Notes: generated by a model not told the origin, from the letters alone. Counted from the stretch's first letter, positions 8,002 through 15,217 are shown. The stretch is 22,020 bases of DNA from UBA9676 sp036522155 (GCA_036522155.1 DATDGI010000198.1:1-22020); one strand, 5' to 3'. Made by a program: numbers and translations.

Positions 8002-8211
8002 GCCCATCCACCACTGGCCGGGAGTGTACCTGACCTGAGCTTTCGGCGGCCTGCGTTCGCTGGTGAACCCGTGTGCCCGGCACCGGGGCCTCATCTCCCC
8101 GACGACGGCGCCGCGGCTATATGACCGCTGAGGGCGCCCGACGCGCCCGGATCATCGGCACTGCGGCCCGTGCCGTAGGCGCGTATCCCGCCGGGCTGGC
8201 GGTGCTGTGTG

Positions 8212-9354
8212 TCAGCGGGCGGAGCAGATGAGCAACTGGCGCAGCGTGCGGCCCGACCGGAGATCCGCCAGCGCGTCAGCGGCCTCGGCCAGCGGGCGGC
8301 GGGCGGACACCATCGATTCCAGGTCCAGATCGCCGTTCATGACTAGGTCGACCAGGCGCGGGATGTCTCTCTGGGGCGTGATCGACCCGTAGTTGCAGCC
8401 GAGTATCCGCTGATCGGCCTCGGCCAGGGCGAGCGGGTCAAACCGCGCCTGCTTGCCCGACGGCGGCAGCCCGACCACCACGGCGCTGCCACCCAGGCCG
8501 AGGGCGGCAATCGCCTGCTCGGTGGTCTCGATCTTGCCGATGGCGTCGAAGACATAGTCCAGGCCTTCCGGAACCAGGGCTCGCAGGGCCGCGACGACCG
8601 GGCGGCCATCGGCGTGCACAACATCGGTGGCACCGAGCCGCCTGGCCACCGCCAGCTTGCCCGCCACCACGTCCACCGCGACGATGCGCGCTGCCCCGGC
8701 GAGCCGTGCGCCCTGCACGCAGCTGAGGCCGACCCCGCCGCAGCCGATGACCGCCACGGTGGTGCCTGGCGCTACCGCGGCGGTGTTCTGGACCGCACCC
8801 ACACCGGTGGCCACGGCGCAGCCGACCAGCGCGGCCAGTTCCAGCGGCGCATCCTGGCGCACCCGGATCGCCCCCGATTCCGGAACCACTGCCCGCTCAG
8901 CGAACGAAGAGACACCCAGGTAGTGGTAGGCAGGCTGGCCGCCGATGCGCAGCCGGCTCGTGCCGTCCGACAGCACCCCGCGGGGGGCGATCACCTCCGC
9001 GGCCAGCTGGCACTGGGCGGGCCGGCCCCGACGGCAGTACCGGCACCGCCCGCATGCGGATACCCACGACAACACCACATGATCACCTGGCGACAGGGTG
9101 GCCACTTCCGGGCCGACTGCTGTCACGACGCCTGAGCCCTCGTGGCCCAGCACCAGCGGAACCGGGTGTGGCCAGTCCCCCAGCATGATGTGCAAGTCGG
9201 AGTGACAGACCCCGGCCGCGGCAACCGCTATCTCCACCTCACCGGCCCCGGGCTGGGCAAGCTCCACCTCGGTGACCCGGACTGGCTGGCCAGGCCCGTC
9301 GAAAACCGCCGCCCTGACCTGGCGGCCCAGCCCTGCCAGTGGGTCAGTAGCCAT
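8212..9354 (-). CDS. Zinc-dependent medium-chain alcohol dehydrogenase
   Basis: This is a 380-residue member of the class III-like MDR alcohol dehydrogenases, which oxidise alcohols or reduce aldehydes with NAD(H). Catalytic zinc ligands are Cys50 (AGVCHSD), His71-Glu72 (GHEGSGVV) and Cys179. The structural zinc loop has Cys101, Cys104, Cys107 and Cys115 (CGRCRYCRRGRPAQC). The Rossmann motif GCGGVG is at 204-209 with Asp228 at the end of the second strand, favouring NAD over NADP. The ATG at 9354 has only a weak upstream AGGGG. The gene stands alone between a decayed tRNA-Ser fragment and a divergent lysozyme-like gene, and could be cargo of a former integrated element. The closest functional class (general, mycothiol-linked or NDMA-dependent) cannot be settled by eye. 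Confidence 0.93.
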   Translation of the reverse strand: MATDPLAGLGRQVRAAVFDGPGQPVRVTEVELAQPGAGEVEIAVAAAGVCHSDLHIMLGDWPHPVPLVLGHEGSGVVTAVGPEVATLSPGDHVVLSWVSACGRCRYCRRGRPAQCQLAAEVIAPRGVLSDGTSRLRIGGQPAYHYLGVSSFAERAVVPESGAIRVRQDAPLELAALVGCAVATGVGAVQNTAAVAPGTTVAVIGCGGVGLSCVQGARLAGAARIVAVDVVAGKLAVARRLGATDVVHADGRPVVAALRALVPEGLDYVFDAIGKIETTEQAIAALGLGGSAVVVGLPPSGKQARFDPLALAEADQRILGCNYGSITPQRDIPRLVDLVMNGDLDLESMVSARRPLAEAADALADLRSGRTLRQLLICSAR

Positions 9355-9666
9355 GCCCTAATGATCCCCTAACCACGGGCTTCCCTGGCAGGCCGGGCGC
9401 GGTCCCGAGCCGGCGCTGTAGAGGTAGCTCTGACCCGCTGGCTCCGCTAGCAGCCCCGACCTCCCGCGACGCCCACCGCATGATCAGGGGACTGCAATTA
9501 GCTGCCCGTACCACAGTTGGTGCCGGTTAGTGCGCTCTTCGGGTGTTTCGCTGCGCCTCCCGCCAGGCCGCCAGTAGGTTCCCCGGGACAGGCGTTGCCC
9601 GCGCCACCTGACGTCAGCAGGCGTCAGCTCGCCGGGTGAACGCGGGGCTCCGGGGACAGGAGCGTG
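9355..9666. other. Divergent intergenic region, no gene seen
   Basis: This stretch separates the divergent dehydrogenase and lysozyme-like genes and should hold both promoters. It contains a perfect 10-bp palindrome CTGACGTCAG at 9608-9617 and a direct repeat GTCAGC at 9613-9618 and 9623-9628, close to the lysozyme-like start. The ribosome site AGGAG is at 9658-9662. I found no convincing riboswitch or small RNA. Confidence 0.5.
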
Positions 9667-10284
9667 ATGCCCGCAGCACCCCGTCATGCCAAGCCCAGCA
9701 AACCCGCCACCAGGCGCGGAGTACCGGTAGTGGCCGCAGCAACGCTCGCAGGCGTGGCTGCGGCCTTCGTGTTCTTGCACGGCGGATCCGCAGCCGCAGG
9801 GCCCTCTCACGACGCGATGCCGGTGACGAGTACAGCGTCGGGTTTCACCAGCGACTATGTGACGGCCGGCGGGAGCCGTAGGCTCATCGCCCTCATGGTT
9901 CGTGAGTCCGCTAGAGCGGCCCAGCGCAGGCACCTCGCCAACCTCGCCGCCGCCCGGCGCGCGCGACGTCAGGCAGCACAGCAACAGGCAGCAGCGCAGC
10001 CGAGCCCGACCCCGAGCGCGGCACCAGCGCCATCCAGCGGCGGCGGTGATGCCGCCAGTTCACCGCTTGGGATCTGCATCCGCAACGCCGAAGAGGGCGG
10101 CAGTTACGCCTGGGGACCCGGCAACGGCGGCGGTGCTTACCAGTTCCTGCTGGGCACCTGGGAAAAGTACGGCGGCGCGGCCAGCGAGTACGGCGTCGCC
10201 GGCCCCGCTTACCAGAATCAGATCTTCGATAACGCCATCGCCGCAGGCGGCGCGTCGAACTGGACGAGTTACGACGGGTGCTGA
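9667..10284 (+). CDS. Secreted lysozyme-like/transglycosylase-like protein (Rpf-related domain)
   Basis: The protein has 205 residues from ATG 9667, four bases after AGGAG; GTG 9664 is too close to that site. It has a basic N-terminus and a hydrophobic helix at about 19-42, ending GGSAAAG, so it is exported or anchored. A Lys/Arg- and Ala/Gln-rich middle (about 71-112) and a Pro/Ser linker follow. The C-terminal 70 residues, ICIRNAEEGGSYAWGPGNGG and then GAYQFLLGTWEKYGG, match the small lysozyme fold of actinobacterial transglycosylase-like proteins. In these, a Glu in the (R/C)ESGG motif cleaves peptidoglycan; here Glu142 aligns with it and the following Ser is Glu143. Cys137 and terminal Cys205 could form a disulfide. 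Likely role: cell-wall remodelling. Confidence 0.85.
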   Translation: MPAAPRHAKPSKPATRRGVPVVAAATLAGVAAAFVFLHGGSAAAGPSHDAMPVTSTASGFTSDYVTAGGSRRLIALMVRESARAAQRRHLANLAAARRARRQAAQQQAAAQPSPTPSAAPAPSSGGGDAASSPLGICIRNAEEGGSYAWGPGNGGGAYQFLLGTWEKYGGAASEYGVAGPAYQNQIFDNAIAAGGASNWTSYDGC

Positions 10285-10691
10285 CGATGCGCTGCCTCCC
10301 GCAGCACAGACGCCGCGCTGCGGCATGACCGCGATCGCCTTCGAACCCAGATCACTCCAGATCTGTATAGCCGCCGGTCTTCTTGGTCCTGACCCCGTGG
10401 CCGCCATATCGGCGGCTCGGCGCGCGTTCTCTTGGCTCGTCTCGATCACTCAGTGTGATGCGGTCTGTCAGCTGGCGGGTATCCGGCCGGTCGCGGACGG
10501 TCCCGGCAGCGCTGAATGGCAAGGTGCACGCCCCGGCGGCGTGCGTGCTTCTGTTCAGGGTCGTCCGCGATGGCCGTGACCAGGCACGACAGCTGAAGCT
10601 GAGCCCGGCGATGGGTCCGCATGCGGCTCGTAACTGAGACCACCAAATGAGACAAGGGGAGCATGAGGCATCCGCCTGTCTGCTGCCAAGG
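10285..10691. other. Gene-poor stretch left of the tRNA repeat
   Basis: No open frame here looks like a protein or has a plausible ribosome site. A short hairpin, GCACGCC with GGCGTGC around CCGGC, lies at 10526-10544. The stretch is the presumed left flank of the small tRNA-bounded cassette. Confidence 0.5.
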
Positions 10692-10770
10692 CCGGTGTTC
10701 TTGCAGGTCAACAGCGGTGGAGGTGGGATTTGAACCCACGGAGGGGTTGCCCCCTCACACGCTTTCGAGG
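10692..10770 (-). repeat. 79-bp exact direct repeat of the tRNA-Ser 3' part (putative attachment site)
   Basis: This stretch is identical, base for base, to 11833-11911. It carries the tRNA-Ser(CGA) sequence from the anticodon loop through the long variable arm, T-arm and acceptor strand (10715-10770), plus 23 bases of 3' flank. The 5' half of the tRNA is missing: to the right of 10770 the sequence reads ACTGCGCGG instead of the tRNA. Identity that begins in the anticodon loop and runs past the 3' end is the usual shape of an att duplication made by a tRNA-targeting tyrosine integrase. Confidence 0.85.
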
Positions 10771-11275
10771 ACTGCGCGGCACCCGGTTCTGTCGGCAGTC
10801 GGCTCTGATGCGCAGGCGGTTGGAGTACGTCAAGCGTGCCAGCGGCTCGCAACGGATCGTAATGGCGCAGTTTGCTGTGCTGGTGGCGATCTGGTCTTGG
10901 GCGTCCCGGATCAGCGCGGGTGGCCGCCGGGATGCCACATCCCAATCCGCTGGTGGCGAAGGTGGCGGCACCCGGTGAACGCTTGTTTGGTGTGCCTGCG
11001 CGAACGTGATGCACCGCGGGGCGCGAGTCGTCAGGCCGGGCCTGGCCCGGCGGGGGTGTTGAAGAAGCCGGCGAGCGCGACAGGGCGGCTCGGGTGCTGG
11101 CTGGCAGGTCGCCGAGCACGGCGGCGGCCGACGCGCGAATCACCAGGATCCGGTGACGACCTATCACCAGACGGGCGGCGAGCCTGGGGGCGATCGCACC
11201 GTCAGGGAGGACGACGTGGCCCTGAAGAAGGAGCAGATTAACCGGTCCAAGAAACCGAGCATCAAGGAGCTTGTC
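10771..11275. other. Gene-poor interior of the tRNA-bounded cassette
   Basis: About 500 bases between the repeat and the SnoaL-like gene show no convincing coding frame. The frames that exist begin inside the tRNA fragment or mirror the neighbouring gene. Codon-like periodicity is weak to the eye, as expected for decayed sequence. Confidence 0.45.
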
Positions 11276-11704
11276 ATGAGCGTAAGGGCCAACGAGCGGG
11301 TGGTAGAAGCATTCCTCCAGGACGTCGTCAACGAGCACAACGGCGACCACGCCGCCAACTACCTGAACCCCGACATGCAGTGGTCCGGCGGCACCGTGGG
11401 CACCATCAAGGGCAGTGCCAACGTCGCCGGGCTGTTCGCCGGAGTGGTCGCCGCGTTCCCCGACGCGCACGTCACTATCGATGACATCTTCGGTCAGGGC
11501 GACCAGGTCGTGGTCCGCGTGGTTGTGAGCGGCACGCAGGAGGGCGACATTCTCGGCATCCCCGCGAGCGGGCGCCACGTCCAGTGGGACGGCGTCGATG
11601 TATACCGCCTGAGCCACGGCAAGATCAGCAACATCTGGGCCGGCGACGACTGGACCGCGATCCTCAACGACACGGGCACGTACAAGGCACCCTGGATCTC
11701 CTGA
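11276..11704 (+). CDS. SnoaL-like polyketide cyclase/ester cyclase-family protein
   Basis: This 142-residue protein has the SnoaL-like NTF2 fold. Its helices are followed by HAANYLNPDMQWSGGTVGTI, then FPDAHVTIDDIFGQGDQVVV, then SGTQEGDILGIPASGRHVQWDGVDVYRL and a final strand GKISNIWAGDDW, matching the usual ester-cyclase order. The length is typical. AGGAG at 11265-11269 sits six bases before the ATG, which decides the start over a longer in-frame extension to 11153. The gene is the only recognisable cargo between the two exact tRNA-Ser repeats. Relatives range from polyketide cyclases to enzymes and binding proteins of unknown role, and there is no polyketide synthase nearby, so the function stays open. 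Confidence 0.85.
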   Translation: MSVRANERVVEAFLQDVVNEHNGDHAANYLNPDMQWSGGTVGTIKGSANVAGLFAGVVAAFPDAHVTIDDIFGQGDQVVVRVVVSGTQEGDILGIPASGRHVQWDGVDVYRLSHGKISNIWAGDDWTAILNDTGTYKAPWIS

Positions 11705-11832
11705 CTCCCATCCGTGCGGGCGTGCTGCTGCGCCTGTACTGCTTCAAAAACTGGGTGCAGGCTCTGTGAGCCGCGATTTGGCGTGGCGGGTGGGGCCTCC
11801 GCGAAGCCCCCCACGTCAGTCGGCCGCCAGGA

Positions 11833-11911
11833 CCGGTGTTCTTGCAGGTCAACAGCGGTGGAGGTGGGATTTGAACCCACGGAGGGGTTGCCCCCTCACA
11901 CGCTTTCGAGG
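11833..11911 (-). repeat. 79-bp repeat copy inside and downstream of tRNA-Ser
   Basis: This is the right-hand member of the direct repeat described at 10692-10770; the spacing is 1141 bp. It holds the tRNA's 3' part from the anticodon loop plus 23 bases of 3' flank, so the tRNA itself remains intact. Confidence 0.85.
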
Positions 11912-11942
11912 CGTGCGCCCTCGGCCACTAGGCGACTCCACC
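11856..11942 (-). tRNA. tRNA-Ser(CGA)
   Basis: The 87-nt minus-strand sequence opens GGTGGAGTCGCCTAGTGG and closes with CTCCACC and discriminator G, so the seven-base acceptor stem pairs fully. The anticodon arm is CACGC-CTCGAAA-GCGTG, giving anticodon CGA, which reads UCG. A long variable arm (GAGGGGGCAACCCCTC) marks a class II tRNA, and the T-arm is GTGGGTTCAAATCCCAC. CCA is not encoded. The gene follows tadA by 94 bp on the same strand. Its 3' part is repeated exactly at 10692-10770. Confidence 0.95.
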
Positions 11943-12036
11943 GCCGCTGAGCCTACCGGACTCCGGCCGCCGAGGCCGCTGGCCAGGGGAGGCGGCAGGC
12001 GCAACCGCCCCGGCTCGGGCCGCCGGCCCGGGCTGG

Positions 12037-12615
12037 TCAGCGACGGCGCCGGGCGAAGAACTCGCGCAGCAGCGCGGCGGATTCATCCGCGAGCACGCCG
12101 CTGACCACCTCCGCGCGGTGATTGAGGCGCGGGTCGCGCGGGATGTCCCACAGCGAGCCGGCCGCCCCGGCCTTCGGGTCGGCGGCACCGTAGACGACCC
12201 GCTCGATCCGGGCCGCGACCACGGCCCCCGCGCACATGGGGCACGGTTCCAGGGTGACGACCAGCGTGCAGCCCTCCAGCCGCCAGGATCCGATGGCGCG
12301 CGCAGCCGCCCGGATGGCGAGAATCTCGGCGTGCGCGGTCGGGTCGGCATCGCTTTCCCGCTGGTTGTGCGCGCGGGCCAGCACCTCGCCGTCCGGGCCG
12401 AGCACCACCGCGCCGACCGGGACCTCGGACCGCGTCAGCCCGCCGTTCCCGCCTGCCCGGGCCCCGTCGGCCTGGTCCGGCCCGGTGGCGTCGTCCGCCG
12501 CGGCCGCGCTGGCCGCCTCCGCCAGCGCCAGCCGCATGGCCGGCTGGTAGCGTGCACCGGCCTCGCTGTGGGTGCTGTTCCCGCGGCGGCCGCCGGTGCT
12601 GTCCCCGGTGCTCAC
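12037..12615 (-). CDS. tadA: tRNA adenosine(34) deaminase TadA
   Basis: This protein converts adenosine to inosine at the wobble position of tRNA-Arg(ACG). The cytidine-deaminase-fold zinc site is complete: His95 with Glu97 (TAHAE) and Cys125/Cys128 (EPCPMCAGA). It is followed by the typical VYGAADPKAGAAGSL and LNHRAEVVSGVL blocks. At 192 residues it is longer than usual. About 25 Ala/Asp/Gly-rich residues (about 36-60) separate the first helix from VPVGAVVL, and 20 extra residues precede it. The GTG at 12615 has no clear ribosome site; ATG 12537 would trim part of the first helix. It lies 12 bp after its partner gene and is very likely cotranscribed with it. Confidence 0.95.
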   Translation of the reverse strand: MSTGDSTGGRRGNSTHSEAGARYQPAMRLALAEAASAAAADDATGPDQADGARAGGNGGLTRSEVPVGAVVLGPDGEVLARAHNQRESDADPTAHAEILAIRAAARAIGSWRLEGCTLVVTLEPCPMCAGAVVAARIERVVYGAADPKAGAAGSLWDIPRDPRLNHRAEVVSGVLADESAALLREFFARRRR

Positions 12616-12627
12616 TGACCGCGGGGG

Positions 12628-13125
12628 CTACCGGCCGACGGCCGCATCCAGGGCACGCTCCAGCGCGTGGCCGAACCCGAGCTTGCGGGCGATGATGGCC
12701 AGCGCCTCGTCGGGGAACAGGTCGAGGTCGCCCGCGAGCATGCCGAGGTCCATCTCGTCGATGCCGAGGTCGGCGAAGATGGACAGATCGCCAGCGGGCA
12801 GCACCTGGTCGAGATCGTCATCTTCCTCGGGCAGGTCGATTTCCAGGTAATCCATCACCTGGCGGGCCAGCGGCCAGTCCAGCGCCGCGGTGAGGTCGGA
12901 CAGGAATACCGACACCTGCCCGCCGATCGCACGCAGCGCCACGAAGAAGTCGTCACCGACGGCCACCAGCCCGAACGTCCCGCCGATGCTGGGCTGCTGG
13001 CGCAGGGCGTGGATCAGCCCGGCCAGGTCCTCGGTGAGCGCCTGCGGCAGGACGTCCGCCTCCCAGGCGTCTCCCTCTTCCCGGTAGACGACGACAGCGA
13101 CATCGTCGCTGCCCATGTCCGTCAT
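12628..13125 (-). CDS. TadA-associated protein (actinobacterial family)
   Basis: This 165-residue acidic protein belongs to the actinobacterial family found immediately before tadA, usually named putative tRNA adenosine deaminase-associated protein. Its biochemical role is unknown. Visible features are an N-terminal VAVVVYREEGDAWEADVLP strand region, a FGLVAVGDDFFVALRAIGGQVSVFLSD core, an acidic linker (EEDDDLDQ) and a C-terminal helical part ending KLGFGHALERALDAAVGR. The ATG at 13125 follows GGAG by six bases; ATG 13116 is a second in-frame option. The 12-bp gap to tadA and the matching strand support one operon. Confidence 0.85.
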   Translation of the reverse strand: MTDMGSDDVAVVVYREEGDAWEADVLPQALTEDLAGLIHALRQQPSIGGTFGLVAVGDDFFVALRAIGGQVSVFLSDLTAALDWPLARQVMDYLEIDLPEEDDDLDQVLPAGDLSIFADLGIDEMDLGMLAGDLDLFPDEALAIIARKLGFGHALERALDAAVGR

Positions 13126-13446
13126 CGTCGCTCCATCGGGTGGTGCCGCCCAGGAAGGAAATGGTGTCAGATGGGTTGCCGCCGTGTCCTGCCAATCCGT
13201 GGTCGGCGCCCGCTGACTTGGGACGGAATGACATCACGTACAGCCGTTACGTAACCACCTATAGTAATCGATGTGACGCTCGGTGGCTTATGGCACGGCT
13301 GACGATTTTGCCGGGAGCCGGCGCGGGACAACGATCTCTCCCCCAGGGGGAGGTAGCTTGGCATAGCCGGTCGCAGCCATTGGTCGGGAAATCACTCTGA
13401 GCTAAGCTGGGTTAACGACCGGCACACGGGCTTCCGGGAGCTGATC
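13126..13446. other. Divergent intergenic region with promoters and palindromes
   Basis: No gene is seen. For the rightward genes there is TTGGTC (13380-13385), 17 bases, then TAAGCT (13403-13408), a plausible promoter. For the leftward tadA unit, TACTAT on the minus strand (13266-13261) fits a -10 box. Just downstream of it lies the perfect 10-bp palindrome GTTACGTAAC at 13246-13255, well placed for an operator. A second symmetric element, CTCCCCC-A-GGGGGAG, lies at about 13338-13352. Confidence 0.5.
13380..13408 (+). promoter_or_regulatory. Candidate sigma-70-type promoter for the small membrane protein/PH-domain pair
   Basis: TTGGTC and TAAGCT are separated by 17 bases, and the -10 box lies 38 bases before the ATG at 13447. 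The -35 box matches the consensus poorly. Confidence 0.45.
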
Positions 13447-13602
13447 ATGAACGCGAAGAAGATCGCCGGTTGGGCGGTCGTCATCTTTCTGGCTTGGTAC
13501 CTGGTGACAAACCCGACAGGCGCTGCTCACGCGATGACCAACCTCCTCAGCGCCCTCAAGGGAGTCGGGAACTCCCTGGCTACCTTCTTCAACTCCCTGT
13601 GA
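13447..13602 (+). CDS. Small membrane protein, 51 residues
   Basis: The frame encodes MNAKKIAGWAVVIFLAWYLV and continues through TNPTGAAHAMTNLLSALKGV to a SLATFFNSL end. It has a positively charged start, one membrane helix (about 6-22) and a short amphipathic C-terminal helix. GGGAG at 13436-13440 precedes the ATG by six bases, and a promoter-like pair lies upstream. It ends 20 bp before the PH-domain gene, so the two are probably cotranscribed. Similar peptides accompany PH-domain genes in other actinomycetes, by recollection. No function is known; it could be a partner or subunit of the PH-domain protein. Confidence 0.75.
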   Translation: MNAKKIAGWAVVIFLAWYLVTNPTGAAHAMTNLLSALKGVGNSLATFFNSL

Positions 13603-13622
13603 CCAAGTGAGGCGCTGGGCGC

Positions 13623-14150
13623 ATGCGGCTGATCGCTCCGGGCGCGACGCCCCCGGCCGAAGTCAATAAGTACCTGCTGCCCCACGAGCAGCAGGTCATC
13701 ACCGTCCGGCGGCATCCGGCGGTGCTGATCGGCCCGATCCTGCTCACCCTCGGCGGCCTGATCGCCGCGGTCGTGCTGAGCGACACAATCCTGCGGCATC
13801 AGTCGACACTGCTGTATCTGGTCTGGATCGTCTGGGGAATCCTGCTTGTACGGCTCGTCTGGAAGACCATCGGCTGGGCGGTCGACTATTTCGTGGTCAC
13901 TTCACAGCGGATGATCCTCACCTCGGGTGTCCTCACCCGGAAGGTGGCAATGATGCCGCTGGTCAAGGTCACCGACATGAGTTTCCAGCGCACCTTCCTC
14001 GGCCGCCTGCTCGGGTATGGTGAGTTCATCCTTGAATCGGCAGGCCAGGATCAGGCGCTGCGGACCGTTGACCATATCCCGTATCCTGAGCAGCTGTACC
14101 TTGAGGTCTGTAACCTAATCTTCCCGAGCAAAGATGATGGTGACGACTGA
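13623..14150 (+). CDS. Bacterial PH-domain (YdbS-like) membrane protein
   Basis: The protein has 175 residues. A short cytoplasmic start containing LLPHEQQVITVRRHP leads into two membrane helices (about 33-52 and 62-80). A bacterial PH domain follows (about 86-165): VDYFVVTSQRMILTSGVLTR, then VAMMPLVKVTDMSFQRTFLG, then GYGEFILESAGQDQALRTVDHIP. This is the usual layout of actinobacterial YdbS-like proteins, whose role is unknown but membrane-linked. The ATG at 13623 is 20 bp after the small membrane protein. The gene is followed by a strong hairpin shared with the convergent EamA transporter gene. Confidence 0.88.
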   Translation: MRLIAPGATPPAEVNKYLLPHEQQVITVRRHPAVLIGPILLTLGGLIAAVVLSDTILRHQSTLLYLVWIVWGILLVRLVWKTIGWAVDYFVVTSQRMILTSGVLTRKVAMMPLVKVTDMSFQRTFLGRLLGYGEFILESAGQDQALRTVDHIPYPEQLYLEVCNLIFPSKDDGDD

Positions 14151-14187
14151 CCGGCCAGGCCAGTCGTAAACTCCCTTCCCCGGGGTT

Positions 14188-14227
14188 CGTGCGGCCGGAC
14201 GACCACACCAGAGCGTCCGGCCGCATG
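14188..14227. terminator. Bidirectional hairpin terminator
   Basis: TGCGGCCGGACG (14190-14201) pairs perfectly with CGTCCGGCCGCA (14214-14225) around a 12-base loop. A further wobble pair and a C-G pair extend the stem to 14188 and 14227. It lies between convergent genes with no T-run, as is common for terminators in high-GC actinomycetes. Confidence 0.75.
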
Positions 14228-14288
14228 AGCCTGCCCGGAACCAGCGAGATGCCGGGGCGGACCCTGGCCGCGGAGCCGCAAACCGGCA

Positions 14289-15134
14289 TCAGAAGGTGAC
14301 CAGCGCGACGCCCGCCGCCGCCAGCACGAGCCCGGCCCGCTGCACGCCGCGCATCCGCTCGCCCAGCACCACCCGGGCCAGCAGCACCGTGATCCCGGGG
14401 TAGAGGGACGTGATGACGACCGCCATCCCGAACAGGCCAGCCCGGACCGCGATCAGATAACTGACATTCGCGGCGGAGTCGAGCACACCGGAACCGACGG
14501 CCGCCGTCAGCACCCGCCAGCCCGCCGAGCGCCCCGGCGGTGAGGTGCCGAGCCACAGGGCCGCGGCCAGCACGGTCACGGTTCCGGCCACCCGCGCCGC
14601 ACAGACCGGCCACAGCACACCCGCCTCGCCCGCGTTCCGGACGAAAAGAAAGAACATGCCAAACGAAATGCCGGCCACCGCGCCGTATCCCAGGCCGCGG
14701 CCCGGCCGGCGGCTGGTCTCGCCCGGGCGCGGTTGCTCCATGCTGACCAGGCCGATAGCGACCAGGCACAGCATCGCCCCGGCGTAGACGGCGGTACTGG
14801 CCCGTTCGCCGGCGGCGAGCGCCACCCCGACCGGCAGCAGCGTCGACACCAGGGCGGCGACCGGGGCGACCACGCTCATCGGCCCGGCCGCGAGGCCCGC
14901 GTAGAAGACGATCAGCCCGATACCGCCGGCCGCCCCGCCAGCGACCGCCCAGCCCAGCCCGGCGGTCTGGAACGGGGTGCCGGAGATCAGGGCCACGGCG
15001 ATCATCACCACGGCGCTGGCCGGGGCGGAGAGCATGACCACCGACGCTGCCTTGGCCTGCCGTGACGCCATCCCACCGAGGAAGTCTGCGCTGCCGTACA
15101 GCAGGGCGGCGAACAGCGCGAATCCGATGACCAC
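14289..15134 (-). CDS. EamA/DMT-family transporter
   Basis: This 281-residue protein has ten hydrophobic segments arranged as two EamA repeats of five. The first begins VIGFALFAALLYGSADFLGG and the second GLGYGAVAGISFGMFFLFVR. Members of the drug/metabolite transporter superfamily export amino acids, sugars or other small molecules. The late block VVITSLYPGITVLLARVVLG with GERM is typical of the last helices of each EamA repeat. GTG 15134 follows GGGAG by six bases, giving a secure start. It is divergent from an XRE-cupin regulator across about 106 bp with an inverted repeat, so that regulator probably controls it. Confidence 0.9.
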   Translation of the reverse strand: MVIGFALFAALLYGSADFLGGMASRQAKAASVVMLSAPASAVVMIAVALISGTPFQTAGLGWAVAGGAAGGIGLIVFYAGLAAGPMSVVAPVAALVSTLLPVGVALAAGERASTAVYAGAMLCLVAIGLVSMEQPRPGETSRRPGRGLGYGAVAGISFGMFFLFVRNAGEAGVLWPVCAARVAGTVTVLAAALWLGTSPPGRSAGWRVLTAAVGSGVLDSAANVSYLIAVRAGLFGMAVVITSLYPGITVLLARVVLGERMRGVQRAGLVLAAAGVALVTF

Positions 15135-15177
15135 TGCCGTCTCCCTGCCCCGGCCATGCTCGTTGCGCTACGACCGT

Positions 15178-15217
15178 CGGTCGGAATGTTATACCGTCTA
15201 GTTCAACATACCGACCG
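15178..15217. promoter_or_regulatory. Inverted repeat between divergent EamA and XRE-cupin genes
   Basis: CGGTCGGAATGTT (15178-15190) and AACATACCGACCG (15205-15217) are reverse complements at 12 of 13 positions, 14 bases apart. The site lies between the two divergent starts and includes the A+T-rich part of the region, so it is a likely operator of the XRE-cupin protein. Confidence 0.6.

Noticed and set aside
9540..9660. Possible cyclic di-AMP riboswitch before the lysozyme-like gene
   Set aside because: GTCAGC, AGGCG and GGGTGAAC pieces resemble parts of the ydaO motif, which precedes cell-wall hydrolase genes in actinobacteria. They are in the wrong order and the remaining conserved blocks are absent.
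10730..10978. Frame starting inside the tRNA-Ser fragment (MNPRRGCPLTRFRG)
   Set aside because: The same peptide is read from the intact tRNA-Ser gene on the plus strand, a common false gene over tRNAs.
10352..11617. Long minus-strand frame of 421 codons
   Set aside because: It runs antisense through the SnoaL-like gene and the tRNA fragment, has no family features, and is a by-product of high G+C.
13338..13352. CTCCCCC-A-GGGGGAG as a terminator
   Set aside because: The single-base centre cannot form a stable loop without melting several pairs, and it lies upstream of genes rather than after one.
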